64,000 nt of DNA from an uncultured Lachnospiraceae bacterium (GTDB lineage Bacteria > Bacillota > Clostridia > Lachnospirales > Lachnospiraceae), in the NCBI GenBank assembly GCA_902781215.1, contig CACZIO010000005.1, positions 33,847-97,846 on the forward strand. The letters run 5' to 3'. Positions 16,632 through 27,981 of this stretch are shown here, one piece after another. Made by a program: the position numbers and the translations under genes. How positions within the stretch are numbered: position 1 is the first letter of the stretch; each line of letters starts with the position of its first letter. The notes beneath the pieces are model-generated. The model did no database searches, was not told the DNA's origin, and was given only the letters and a program-made list of their open reading frames with translations.

Positions 16632-16785
16632 GGATCTGTTCATAAATAATCTTTCAATCTGACTTGCCCGAATCAGTATATCCTGCGTTGTCGTCAGTCG
16701 CCGCAGCCCGCTGCGACTCCTTCCTCCGCCTTGACTATGCTGATTCGTTCTTCGTCAGAATTAAAAGCAATTTGTGAACAGCTCC
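16632..16785. repeat. MITE- or REP-like element with terminal inverted repeats
   Basis: The ends 16632-16663 and 16754-16785 are inverted repeats matching at about 24 of 32 positions (both begin GGAnCTGTTCA and end CTGAC). Inside them a second inverted pair, GAATCAGTATA (16670-16680) and TATGCTGATTC (16736-16746), matches at 10 of 11. The core holds a smaller imperfect G+C-rich hairpin around 16695-16716. There is no open frame of note. The nested symmetry and the intergenic site point to a small non-autonomous element. Confidence 0.6.
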
Positions 16786-16799
16786 TAAATTAAGTTTGA

Positions 16800-20261
<3,462 letters not shown>

Positions 20262-20480
20262 GGAAATTTCCACGCACGCGGGGAATCCGGCGGCCGCATT
20301 GCAGTTTGCCGGGTATTTGGGTCGGGATTTCCACGCACGCCGGAGGTAGATCCCTGCTGATCGCATCGGAGAACTACAGCCGGGGATTTACCGCCATACA
20401 CATGAAGAGCAAGTGCTGCTGCTCTGGTGAGCGGCACAAATTGAATGATTGGAAGCAGTAAAACCGGGAAAGGAGAACAT
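20262..20480. repeat. Direct repeat and leader hairpin between lacZ and symporter
   Basis: ATTTCCACGCACGC occurs twice as a direct repeat (20266-20279 and 20327-20340, 61 bp apart). At 20413-20437 lies a hairpin nearly identical to the one before parA at 1294-1318. No gene is seen. Confidence 0.5.
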
Positions 20481-21878
20481 ATGGAAGAGAAGAGATATCT
20501 GAAATGGTACAACAAGGTCGGTTACGGTTCGGGAGATATCGCGGGCAATGTAGTCTACGCCCTGCTGAGCGCCTTTGTCATGATCTTCCTGACCGACACG
20601 GTGGGCATGAACGCCGGCGTCGTGGGAACCCTGATCGCGGTCTCCAAGCTTTTTGACGGTGTCAGCGACATCTTTTTCGGGTCCCTGATCGACAAGACGC
20701 ACAGCAAAATGGGCAAGGCCCGCCCCTGGATGCTGTACGGGTATTTCGGCTGCGCCGTCTGCCTGGTCGCCATCTTCTGCATCCCGGCGGGGGTGAGCGC
20801 CACGGCCCAGTACGCCTGGTTTTTCATCGCCTACACCCTGCTGAACGCGGGCTTCTACACGGCCAACAACATCGCCTATTCGGCCCTTACGGCCCTGGTC
20901 ACCAAAAACAACCAGGAGCGCGTCCAGATGGGATCGATCCGCTTCATGTTCGCCTTCGGCACCAGCATGCTGATCCAGACCATCACGGTGGGTCTGGTTG
21001 CCCGCTTCGGCGGCGGGGCGGCGGCCTGGCGGACGGTCGCCATCATCTACGCCATCGTCGGCGTGATCTCCAACACCCTCTCCGTCCTGTCTGTCCGGGA
21101 GCTGTCCCCGGAGGAGCTGGCGGACGAGGAGGAGGCAAAGGCAGCGGCGCAGGCGGAGGAAAAATATACCCTCATCGATGCCTTCGGCCTTCTGATCCGC
21201 AACAAATACTATCTCATGATCTGCGGTTCCTATATCCTGATGCAGATCTATACGGCGACCCTCAACATGGGCATCTACTACATGACCTATATCCTGCACA
21301 ATGCCAGCCTGCTGGGCGTCTTTTCCTGGGCCATCAACATTCCCATGATCATCGGCCTCCTGTTCACGCCGACCCTGGTCGCCCGTTTTAAGGGCATGTA
21401 TAAGCTGAACCTGTTCGGCTACACCCTGGGTACGATCGGCCGTCTGGGCGTCGTCCTGGCCGGCTACATGGGCAGCATTCCGCTCATGCTGGCCTGCACG
21501 GCCGTCGCCGCCATCGGCATGAGCCCTCTGCAGGGCGATATGAACGCCCTGATCGCCACCTGTTCTGAGTACACATATCTGCAGACCGGCAAGCGGGTCG
21601 ATGGAACCATGTACTCCTGTACCTCGCTGGGCACCAAGCTCGGCGGCGGGATCGGCACTGCGCTGGCCGGCTGGCTTCTCGCATTCTCCGGCTATGTCGG
21701 CGGCGCGGCCGTGCAGACGGCGTCCTGCCTGACCATGCTGCATGTCATGTACCTGTGGATCCCCATGGGCATCAACCTGGTCATCACCATCGTCCTGTCC
21801 CGGCTCAATGTCGAGCAGGCCGTGGAGGAGCGCCGGGCGGCCAATCACGCGGCGCACAGGCAGGAAGCAGATGTCTGA
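20481..21878 (+). CDS. GPH-family sugar:cation symporter (MelB-like MFS)
   Basis: This 465-residue integral membrane protein starts MEEKRYLKWYNKVGYGSGDIAGN, a typical glycoside-pentoside-hexuronide family opening. The family loop DRTHSKMGKARPW is seen here as DKTHSKMGKARPW. About twelve membrane segments are evident. The ATG at 20481 follows AAAGGAG; an in-frame ATG at 20445 has no site. With lacZ directly upstream, import of lactose or another galactoside is the likely job; the substrate is inferred. A central charged stretch (EEAKAAAQAEEKY) is the usual cytoplasmic loop. Confidence 0.9.
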   Translation: MEEKRYLKWYNKVGYGSGDIAGNVVYALLSAFVMIFLTDTVGMNAGVVGTLIAVSKLFDGVSDIFFGSLIDKTHSKMGKARPWMLYGYFGCAVCLVAIFCIPAGVSATAQYAWFFIAYTLLNAGFYTANNIAYSALTALVTKNNQERVQMGSIRFMFAFGTSMLIQTITVGLVARFGGGAAAWRTVAIIYAIVGVISNTLSVLSVRELSPEELADEEEAKAAAQAEEKYTLIDAFGLLIRNKYYLMICGSYILMQIYTATLNMGIYYMTYILHNASLLGVFSWAINIPMIIGLLFTPTLVARFKGMYKLNLFGYTLGTIGRLGVVLAGYMGSIPLMLACTAVAAIGMSPLQGDMNALIATCSEYTYLQTGKRVDGTMYSCTSLGTKLGGGIGTALAGWLLAFSGYVGGAAVQTASCLTMLHVMYLWIPMGINLVITIVLSRLNVEQAVEERRAANHAAHRQEADV

Positions 21879-21905
21879 CACTGGTAATCAGCACGCGGCC
21901 TGCAG

Positions 21906-21946
21906 CTGTCAATGTGTCCCCGGACAAGCGCAGGACACATTGACAG
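21906..21946. repeat. Perfect 14-bp inverted repeat after the symporter gene
   Basis: CTGTCAATGTGTCC (21906-21919) and GGACACATTGACAG (21933-21946) form a perfect stem with a 13-nt loop. No T-run follows on the plus strand, so termination is uncertain; it may protect the 3' end of the lacZ-symporter mRNA. Confidence 0.55.
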
Positions 21947-22008
21947 AACAAGGAATGTAAAAAACGAAACAAAGGGTCTTTCGGGAGAATCCTCCTGTTA
22001 TGAATCCG

Positions 22009-22054
22009 CCGGTTATTCCCGCATTTCCCCATGCCGGAGTAACCGGTGTTTTCG
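22009..22054 (+). terminator. Possible terminator of the lacZ-symporter unit
   Basis: CCGGTTATTCC (22009-22019) pairs with GGAGTAACCGG (22036-22046) at 10 of 11 positions, followed by TGTTTTCGT. The T-run is short, so strength is uncertain. Confidence 0.45.
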
Positions 22055-22066
22055 TAAATGTGCTGT

Positions 22067-22078
22067 GGAAACGTTTCC
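22067..22078. promoter_or_regulatory. cre-like CcpA/LacI-family operator before cstA
   Basis: The perfect palindrome GGAAACGTTTCC lies about 20-30 bp upstream of the predicted -35 box. It matches the core of catabolite-responsive elements. Carbon-source control of cstA by CcpA or another LacI-family protein is a reasonable inference. Confidence 0.6.
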
Positions 22079-22099
22079 TATTTTTGTACACTTTTACCC

Positions 22100-22128
22100 T
22101 TGTTGAAGGGTTTGGACGGTACTACAAT
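22100..22128 (+). promoter_or_regulatory. Putative cstA promoter
   Basis: TTGTTG (22100-22105), 17 bp, TACAAT (22123-22128). It lies downstream of the cre-like palindrome and upstream of the hairpin at 22145. Confidence 0.45.
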
Positions 22129-22144
22129 ATAAGCGCTTCAGGAA

Positions 22145-22176
22145 AAGTTGTGTCCTGCACACAGCTTTTTCATTTT
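22145..22176 (+). terminator. Terminator-like hairpin in the cstA leader
   Basis: AAGTTGTGT (22145-22153) pairs with ACACAGCTT (22159-22167) at 8 of 9, followed by TTTTTCATTTTT. It falls only about 10 nt after the expected transcription start, and about 185 nt before the cstA ATG. It may be an attenuator or simply block read-through from upstream. Confidence 0.5.
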
Positions 22177-22351
22177 TGCGCGCACTTTCTCAGGAGTGCC
22201 TGCCGAACAGGACAGGATCAGTGCAGGCGGGATCATCCCGCCCGGGGGGAATCTTCACATGATCCGCATCCTGTATAGAGAAGACCGCCTGTCTAAGCTC
22301 CACGCACAGGACCTGTCCGGCCCCGCCGGACTGCTGAAAGGAGGAGTTTGT

Positions 22352-23854
22352 ATGATCAGCTTTATAATCTGTCTGTTATTGATCGTTCTCGGCTATTTTA
22401 CCTATGGCAAGGTCGTCGAGAGCACCTTTGCCCCGGATGACCGGGAGACGCCCGCCGTGGCAATCAACGACGGAGTCGACTTCGTCGTCATGCCCCAGTG
22501 GAAGCTGTTCCTGATCCAGCTGCTGAACATTGCCGGACTTGGACCTATCTTCGGCGCCATGCAGGGTGCCCTGTGGGGCCCGGTCGTGTTCCTGTGGATC
22601 ACCTTCGGCACCATCTTTGCCGGCGGTGTGCACGACTATTTTTCCGGTATGCTGTCCGAGCGTAACCGCGGCGCCTCGATCTCGGAGGTCACCGGCATCT
22701 ATCTGGGCTCCGCAATGAAAAACGTCATGCGTGTCTTCTCCGTGATCCTTCTGGTCATGGTCGGCACGGTCTTTGCGGTCGGCCCCGCCGGCCTCCTGGT
22801 CAAGCTTCTGACCGAAAAGGGTGTGACCGGCCCGCTGGCCTCCACGACAGTCTGGCTGACCATCATCCTGATCTATTATTTCATCGCAACCTTTATTTCC
22901 ATCGACAAGATCATCGGAAAGATCTATCCCCTGTTCGGCATCTGCCTGATCCTCATGGCGATCGGTGTGGCAATCGGCCTTCCCATGCACGGCTATCACA
23001 TTCCGGAGCTGTTCTCCAATTTCCGCAGCATGCACCCCGCGGGAACACCGGTGTGGAGCTTCATGTTCATCACGGTCGCCTGCGGCGCGATCTCCGGTTT
23101 CCATGCGACCCAGTCCCCTCTGATGGCCCGGTGCCTCAAGAGTGAGAAACAGGGCAGGTTCGTTTTCTACGGCGCCATGGCGTCCGAGGGTGTCATCGCC
23201 CTGATCTGGGCAGCGGCCGGCTGCGCCATTTATGAGAAGACCGGCGGTCTGAGCACCGGCCTGCAGGAGATCCTGGCGGGCGGTCAGTCCGCGGCCATCT
23301 ACGATGTCTGTGTGAGGACCATGGGATCCGTCGGCGTCATCCTGGCCATGCTGGGCGTCGTCGCCTGCCCCATCACCTCCGGCGATACGGCCTTCCGTTC
23401 CGCCCGTCTGACCCTGGCTGACTGGATGAAGCTGGACCAGGGCACCTGGCAGAACCGCCTGAAACTCTGCATCCCCGTCCTGGGCATCGGTGCTTTCCTG
23501 GGCTACGGCAACACGCTGGGCCTTCTGAGCTATCAGGTCATCTGGAGATATTTCAGCTGGTCCAACCAGACCCTGGCCATGATCGTCCTCTGGGCAGGTG
23601 CGACCTACCTGGCAAAGGAGAGAAAGAACTACTGGATCGGTGCCGTGCCGGCTACCTTCATGAGCGCGGTCTCTTCGACCTATTTCGTGATGGCGCCCGA
23701 GTGCCTGGGTCTGATCCCCTTCTTTAAGAACAATGTCGCGGTGGCCTATCCCTTCGGGATCATCTTTGCCGTCGCCATGCTGGCCATCTTCATCGTGAAG
23801 ACCAGAAAATATGCGGACAGCAATGCATCCGCAGTGCATAATGCGCATGCATAA
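22352..23854 (+). CDS. cstA: CstA-family carbon starvation / peptide-pyruvate transporter
   Basis: This 500-residue, highly hydrophobic protein has many membrane segments and the CstA signature regions (GPIFGAMQGALWGPVVFLW, then GVHDYFSGMLSERNRG). Relatives in enterobacteria are pyruvate or peptide transporters (CstA, BtsT); firmicute forms are shorter, as here. The ATG at 22352 follows GGAGGAG; the open frame extends 68 codons further upstream, but that part covers the leader and has no ribosome site. The gene appears to stand alone with a cre-like site and structured leader, so expression probably depends on carbon supply. Confidence 0.9.
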   Translation: MISFIICLLLIVLGYFTYGKVVESTFAPDDRETPAVAINDGVDFVVMPQWKLFLIQLLNIAGLGPIFGAMQGALWGPVVFLWITFGTIFAGGVHDYFSGMLSERNRGASISEVTGIYLGSAMKNVMRVFSVILLVMVGTVFAVGPAGLLVKLLTEKGVTGPLASTTVWLTIILIYYFIATFISIDKIIGKIYPLFGICLILMAIGVAIGLPMHGYHIPELFSNFRSMHPAGTPVWSFMFITVACGAISGFHATQSPLMARCLKSEKQGRFVFYGAMASEGVIALIWAAAGCAIYEKTGGLSTGLQEILAGGQSAAIYDVCVRTMGSVGVILAMLGVVACPITSGDTAFRSARLTLADWMKLDQGTWQNRLKLCIPVLGIGAFLGYGNTLGLLSYQVIWRYFSWSNQTLAMIVLWAGATYLAKERKNYWIGAVPATFMSAVSSTYFVMAPECLGLIPFFKNNVAVAYPFGIIFAVAMLAIFIVKTRKYADSNASAVHNAHA

Positions 23855-24041
23855 TGCAATTGAAAAAATACCGGCGTATTCTCGTGACGTAAGACGTGAG
23901 TCAGCCGGACACTATTAAATGAGCGTTTTGGCGTGCAATTGAGAGGGGCCCCGCGGAGGTGTGTATCCCGGGGCTCCAACGGAGCGCATCTTGCGCTTGT
24001 GTAAGTGGAAGGAGCCGCCGCGGAGACGGCGGAGGAAGGAA

Positions 24042-25169
24042 ATGATGTTTGCACCGGCTGCGATCGCGGAACATAAAATGACAGCGGAGGACCTGCGCAG
24101 GGACAGCAGAAACTGCGTGAGGACAGGACCCTGCGGAATCGGGGAGAAGGCGGTCTATCTGAACAGCTTTTTTGTCGACCGCAGATATTATGTGATGTGG
24201 CAGGACATCGGCCGCGTCTTCAAGCGTGTGGCCATGTCCAGAGGCGGCTTCACCGGGAAAGGGGTCTTCGGATCCATTCCCTACCTGGTGGTCCTGCTCA
24301 AGGATGGGACGGAGCGCCAGTGCAATTTCAAGTATGAGGACGAGGTGGACCTCTTTCTTTCCCTTGTCCGCAGCCGCCATCCGGAGATCCCGACGATGAG
24401 CGAGAAGGCCCAGGCCCGAATGGAGGAGGAGCGTGCCAGAGAGGAGGCCCGCTATGTGAAGGACCTGACGCCGCAGGCGCAGGCGAGCATGGAGGAGCTC
24501 CGCCGGGCCAGGGCATATCTGGACCGGGAACCGGAGATTCCGGCTTTTCTCTCCGTCACGGCGAAGGAGAAGCGTATCACGGACCGGATGAATCCCTGGT
24601 ACCGGTACGCTGCGCTCGCGATCTTTCTGCTGGCGGTCGGTTCTGTCCTGTTCGGAATCTATGCGGTCATCCGGCAGGAGGGATATGCAGTGTATTTCGT
24701 CCTCTTTGGCATGGCGTTTATTTTCTATACCATGTCTGCGCAGGTTCTGCCCACAGGCCGCAATAACCGCCGCTATGCGGACGGCCGCTGGCAGAAGGCC
24801 CTGCGGCAGAGCGGGGAATATATCAGCAGATACGGGGATACCGGAGCCGCGCCTTCAGCTGTTTCCGGCAGTCCTGCCGCTCCGGTGTCAGGAACAGGCG
24901 GCCGGCCGGATTCAGCCGCTGCGGGGGCTGTTTCCGCCTTCCCCCTTCCCGCCCAGTACGCACATCCCGCGACGATCGACCGCATGATCCGGGTGATCCG
25001 CGAGGGACGGGCGCAGACGGTCGAGGAGGCCTATGAGGTCATGAAAAAGGACCTGCGGGCCATCAATTCGGATGTGACGGTCTCACAGGTTGAGTACGAT
25101 GAAATCACGGCCATCAAGCCCATGTTCCTGCTCTGCGGCTACCGGGAGGAGCCGGTTTTCGCAGAATAA
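24042..25169 (+). CDS. Membrane protein of unknown function with PH-like N-terminal region
   Basis: I do not recognise this 375-residue protein. Its first 115 residues look like a small beta-rich domain (KAVYLNSFFVDRRYYVMWQD, then YLVVLLKDGTERQCNFKYED) resembling bacterial PH-like domains. A charged helical linker of about 70 residues follows, then two membrane segments (near residues 190-232), a basic turn, an Ala/Gly/Ser-rich stretch and a soluble C-terminal tail (TIDRMIRVIREGRAQTVEEA). The start codon at 24042 (or ATG 24045) follows GGAGGAAGG. It stands alone, ending at a strong terminator. Confidence 0.7.
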   Translation: MMFAPAAIAEHKMTAEDLRRDSRNCVRTGPCGIGEKAVYLNSFFVDRRYYVMWQDIGRVFKRVAMSRGGFTGKGVFGSIPYLVVLLKDGTERQCNFKYEDEVDLFLSLVRSRHPEIPTMSEKAQARMEEERAREEARYVKDLTPQAQASMEELRRARAYLDREPEIPAFLSVTAKEKRITDRMNPWYRYAALAIFLLAVGSVLFGIYAVIRQEGYAVYFVLFGMAFIFYTMSAQVLPTGRNNRRYADGRWQKALRQSGEYISRYGDTGAAPSAVSGSPAAPVSGTGGRPDSAAAGAVSAFPLPAQYAHPATIDRMIRVIREGRAQTVEEAYEVMKKDLRAINSDVTVSQVEYDEITAIKPMFLLCGYREEPVFAE

Positions 25170-25247
25170 ATATTTGATCCATGCCCTGTTCGCCCTGAGC
25201 CGCACGCAAGCGTACGGACAGGGGGACGAGAGCATTTTATACAGAAA

Positions 25248-25296
25248 AGAGTTCCTGTCGCTGCGAGGGGGATGCAGCGGCAGGAACTCTTTTTTG
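25248..25296. terminator. Bidirectional terminator
   Basis: A long stem beginning AGAGTTCCTG (25248-25257) pairs with CAGGAACTCT (25281-25290), extended inward by CGCTGC / GCAGCG. It is followed by TTTTTT on plus and preceded by an A-run that gives TTTT on minus. It serves the 24042 gene and cuts off the SDR pseudogene. Confidence 0.9.
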
Positions 25297-25759
25297 ATTT
25301 TCCGCATCATGGGTGTGTTGATCGCGCCGGGGCAGATGCAATTGACATGGATGCCGTGTGCAGCCCCTTCAAGGGCGGCGCATTTGGAGAGACCGAGCAC
25401 GGCGTGCTTGGAGGAAACATAGGGAGACATCCCGGCGGCCCCGACAAAGGAACCGTTGGAAGCGATGTTGACGATGGCACCCTTCTCCTGGGCGATCATC
25501 TGCTTCATGGCATATTTCATACCGAAAAAGGGCCCGAATACATTGATGTTGTAGACACCGATGAAGTTGTCATACGTCTGATCCGTGATTGCGGCGTTGG
25601 GGCCTTCATACCCGGCATTATTGACCTGCACATCGAGACGGCCGTAGTGGGCGATGGTCTTCTCGAACATATCCTTCACCTGGTCCTCTTTTGTGACGTC
25701 GACAACAAAAGAAAGAAGCCGGTGATCATGACAACTTTCCCTTTTAAACCGAGATCCAT
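25297..25759 (-). pseudogene. Truncated short-chain dehydrogenase/reductase (SDR)
   Basis: From ATG 25759, behind a good GGAGG, the frame reads MDLGLKGKVVMITG. It then jumps, with a shift of frame near 25715, into FVVDVTKEDQVKDMFEKT. That removes the GxxxGxG cofactor loop and about 40 residues. The rest is clear SDR sequence: NNAG, the catalytic YVSSK (YxxxK) and PGAINTP. Homology ends at MMRKIKK where the terminator begins, so the last third or so is missing too. A start, an internal deletion with a frameshift and a cut-off C terminus make this a dead gene. The longest surviving open frame runs from 25679. Confidence 0.8.
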
Positions 25760-25921
25760 GGTATACCTCCTTACAGATACTGATAGTAATGGGTTAATGA
25801 CAGCAAACAATATACATCGGCAGAAATAAATATGCACTATTGTGCATTATTTAACATAATGTTGTATAAAAATGCATATGCATCCAAGATGTCCGGTGCG
25901 GGAGGAAAAGAGGCCGCGGAA

Positions 25922-26028
25922 GAAATTGCCCTTATGGGCAACCCGCAACCGTCAACATGCTCTTCGGGCATGCACAAGACTCGTTTGCGAGTCTTGCACC
26001 TGTACCGGAGGGGCTTTTGGGCAATTTC
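25922..26028. other. Multi-hairpin structured intergenic element
   Basis: The element is closed by GAAATTGCCC (25922-25931) and its exact complement GGGCAATTTC (26019-26028). Inside lie three hairpins: TTGCCC-ttat-GGGCAA (25926-25941), CATGC / GCATG (25956-25960 and 25968-25972) and CAAGACTCG-tttg-CGAGTCTTG (25975-25996). The first hairpin competes with the closing stem for the same bases. No open frame of note is present. Confidence 0.5.
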
Positions 26029-26055
26029 AGCGTTTTGACGAAAAACACAAAACCT

Positions 26056-26137
26056 TTATCCACAAAAGCCGGATTTATCCGATGGTTATCTTTTTCCTGC
26101 CCGTCAAAAAACTGAGTTTTCCACAGACTTTTCCACA
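26056..26137 (+). promoter_or_regulatory. Cluster of three DnaA-box-like sites
   Basis: TTATCCACA (26056-26064) is a perfect DnaA box. TTTTCCACA at 26117-26125 and again at 26129-26137 fits the looser TTWTNCACA consensus. All face the same way within 82 bp. Flanking sequence is A/T-rich. It is not next to dnaA, so a DnaA-binding or titration site is more likely than the origin itself. Confidence 0.4.
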
Positions 26138-26294
26138 TTCGTGAACAGTTTCTGCCGGTTGCGTTTTTTTTACGACAAATATAAGATGAACAGCAAGGAG
26201 ACAGATAACCATTGTCTGCAAGGGCTGACACAGGTGAAGATGATCGGGAGAAGGTACTGAGAGGATTTGCGAGGGATCGGGAAAAGGGGACAGA

Positions 26295-26939
26295 ATGGAT
26301 TACAACAGGGTGAAAGACGAGAACGAGAGGAAGAGCCTCCGTGAGATGGTGAGGGAAGCCGCAGTGGACTGGGCTTTTCTGGAGGACCTGCCTGATATTG
26401 ACGCCGACCCGGACAGGGTCTATACGATGGATGACATCCGGGCCTTGCCGGAGGAGATCCGGGCGGAGCTGGTCAACGGAAAAATTTTCATTATGCAGGC
26501 GCCGAAGACGACTCATCAGAGGATCGTCGGAAGATTGTATCTGGAGATCACAAATTATATACATGAAAGAGGAGGGGACTGTGAAGCCTTTCTCTCCCCT
26601 TTCGGAGTTTACCTCAAAAATGATGATTCGACCTATCTGCTGCCGGATCTGACGGTGATCTGCGACAGGGACAAGCTGGACGAGGACGGCTGCCACGGGG
26701 CACCGGACTGGGTCATCGAGGTGATCTCGCCGTCCACCTCCAAAAGGGATTATGGAAAGAAGCTGTTTCTGTACCGGGATGCCGGCGTGAGGGAATACTG
26801 GGTGATCGACCCGGCGCGCAGGATTATCATGGTCTATCTGTTCGGACAGGAAGAGGAGGCGGCAATCTGGAGGTTTGAGGATGAAGTGCCCTGCTCCATT
26901 TACCCGGACCTCACGATCAGGCTCGCGGACTTCCTTTAA
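26295..26939 (+). CDS. Uma2 family (DUF820) putative endonuclease
   Basis: This 214-residue protein carries the Uma2 fold of the PD-(D/E)XK superfamily. LVNGKIFIMQAPKTTHQRI opens the domain, LLPDLTVICD supplies the acidic residue, WVIEVISPSTSKRDYGKK gives the ExxSPS-K core, and YRDAGVREYWVIDP follows. Uma2 proteins are best known from cyanobacteria and are presumed nucleases, without a firm role. An N-terminal extension of about 40 residues (NERKSLREMVREAAVDWAF) precedes the domain. The stop lies 43 bp from the convergent creatininase gene. Confidence 0.85.
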   Translation: MDYNRVKDENERKSLREMVREAAVDWAFLEDLPDIDADPDRVYTMDDIRALPEEIRAELVNGKIFIMQAPKTTHQRIVGRLYLEITNYIHERGGDCEAFLSPFGVYLKNDDSTYLLPDLTVICDRDKLDEDGCHGAPDWVIEVISPSTSKRDYGKKLFLYRDAGVREYWVIDPARRIIMVYLFGQEEEAAIWRFEDEVPCSIYPDLTIRLADFL

Positions 26940-26982
26940 CGGTATCTGGTTTTCCAGTCCCGGATTTTCCAGGGTCGGATCC

Positions 26983-27771
26983 TCACCAGTCGCGGATCTC
27001 CAGGAGGGCGGGAACCAGCTCCCGGGCGCTGGTCTCGAGGATGATCCGGCCTTTTTCGGCAGTTGCGCCGCGCGGGTCGCCGCCGATGCCGATTGGCCTT
27101 CCGTCAGCGGTCTGCAGGTCCTCTCCCATCCAGGTGAGGGCGTGTTCCCCGCCGAAACGGATGACTTTTTTGCCCGCAAAGCCGCCGGCCTTGTAGCCGG
27201 TCTCGGAAAGGTCGAGCTTGACGGCCTCCGGCCGGATGGCCAGGACCATGGAGGTCTCCATCTCGCCGCCGTGGAAGTCCCAGGCGTTGCCTTCGGATAT
27301 GGTGGCCTGCACATCCGGATGGAAGAAGGCCCCGGAGGCCAGCACGAAGGGCAGGACACCGAAATCGGCCCGCGCCTGCCGGGCCAGCATGTCCACGACC
27401 GGGCGGTTGCCCCCGTGGCAGATCAGGAAGACCAGCTTTTTGAAGCCATGGTGCGCCAGGCTGGCCGTGATGTCGTAGAGCATGTGGTAGTAGGTGTCCG
27501 GTTTGAAACTGATGGATCCGCAGAAGTTCAGGTGCTCGACCGAGAAGCCGACCGGGATCGCCGGGAAGATCAGCATGGGGTAGTCCGGGTCGACCTTCTC
27601 AAGCTCCGCCCGGATATATTCGGGCATGGCGCCCGCGATCATGGCGTCGGTTCCAAGAGGGGCCTGGCTGCCGTGCTGCTCGGTTGCCCCCAGCGGGATC
27701 ATGACGATGGTCTTTTCTTTGTCGATCCTTTCCATTTCAAGGCGTGTCAGGTCACTGTAGTTCTGGATCAT
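26983..27771 (-). CDS. Creatininase-family amidohydrolase
   Basis: This 262-residue protein has the creatininase fold. PLGATEQHGSQAPLGTD near residue 26 carries metal ligands Glu and His plus Asp, FLICHGGNRPVVD is the second metal-binding site, and DFHGGEMETSMVL gives the further His and Glu. Members cleave cyclic or linear amides (creatinine, mycofactocin precursor peptide, riboflavin-pathway formamides). The substrate here is unknown. The riboflavin transporter ribU lies just upstream on the same strand, but a terminator separates them, so a shared pathway is only a weak suggestion. Confidence 0.87.
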   Translation of the reverse strand: MIQNYSDLTRLEMERIDKEKTIVMIPLGATEQHGSQAPLGTDAMIAGAMPEYIRAELEKVDPDYPMLIFPAIPVGFSVEHLNFCGSISFKPDTYYHMLYDITASLAHHGFKKLVFLICHGGNRPVVDMLARQARADFGVLPFVLASGAFFHPDVQATISEGNAWDFHGGEMETSMVLAIRPEAVKLDLSETGYKAGGFAGKKVIRFGGEHALTWMGEDLQTADGRPIGIGGDPRGATAEKGRIILETSARELVPALLEIRDW

Positions 27772-27800
27772 GATGGTGTACCTCCGGTAAAAATCTGAAA

Positions 27801-27830
27801 AGTGCGGCAGGTCAGTTTTCCTGCCGCACT
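27801..27830 (-). terminator. Terminator after ribU
   Basis: A perfect 10-bp stem AGTGCGGCAG / CTGCCGCACT (27801-27810 and 27821-27830). On the minus strand it is followed by TTTTCAGATTTTT. It lies between ribU and the creatininase-family gene. Confidence 0.8.
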
Positions 27831-27981
27831 TTGTGCCTTATAAGATTCACTTGAAAAACATTCGAAACATATGAAACATTCAGGAACGCCCCTGCATATC
27901 CGGGCCCGGATCTATTCTGCAGAATGTAGCTTATTCTGCGACCCCGCAGATCTCGCGGGATAACCCTTGTAAAAAGATGGC

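Noticed and set aside
22148-22351. 68-codon N-terminal extension of CstA
   Set aside because: It translates the leader hairpin and spacer, has no ribosome site, and the ATG at 22352 follows GGAGGAG.
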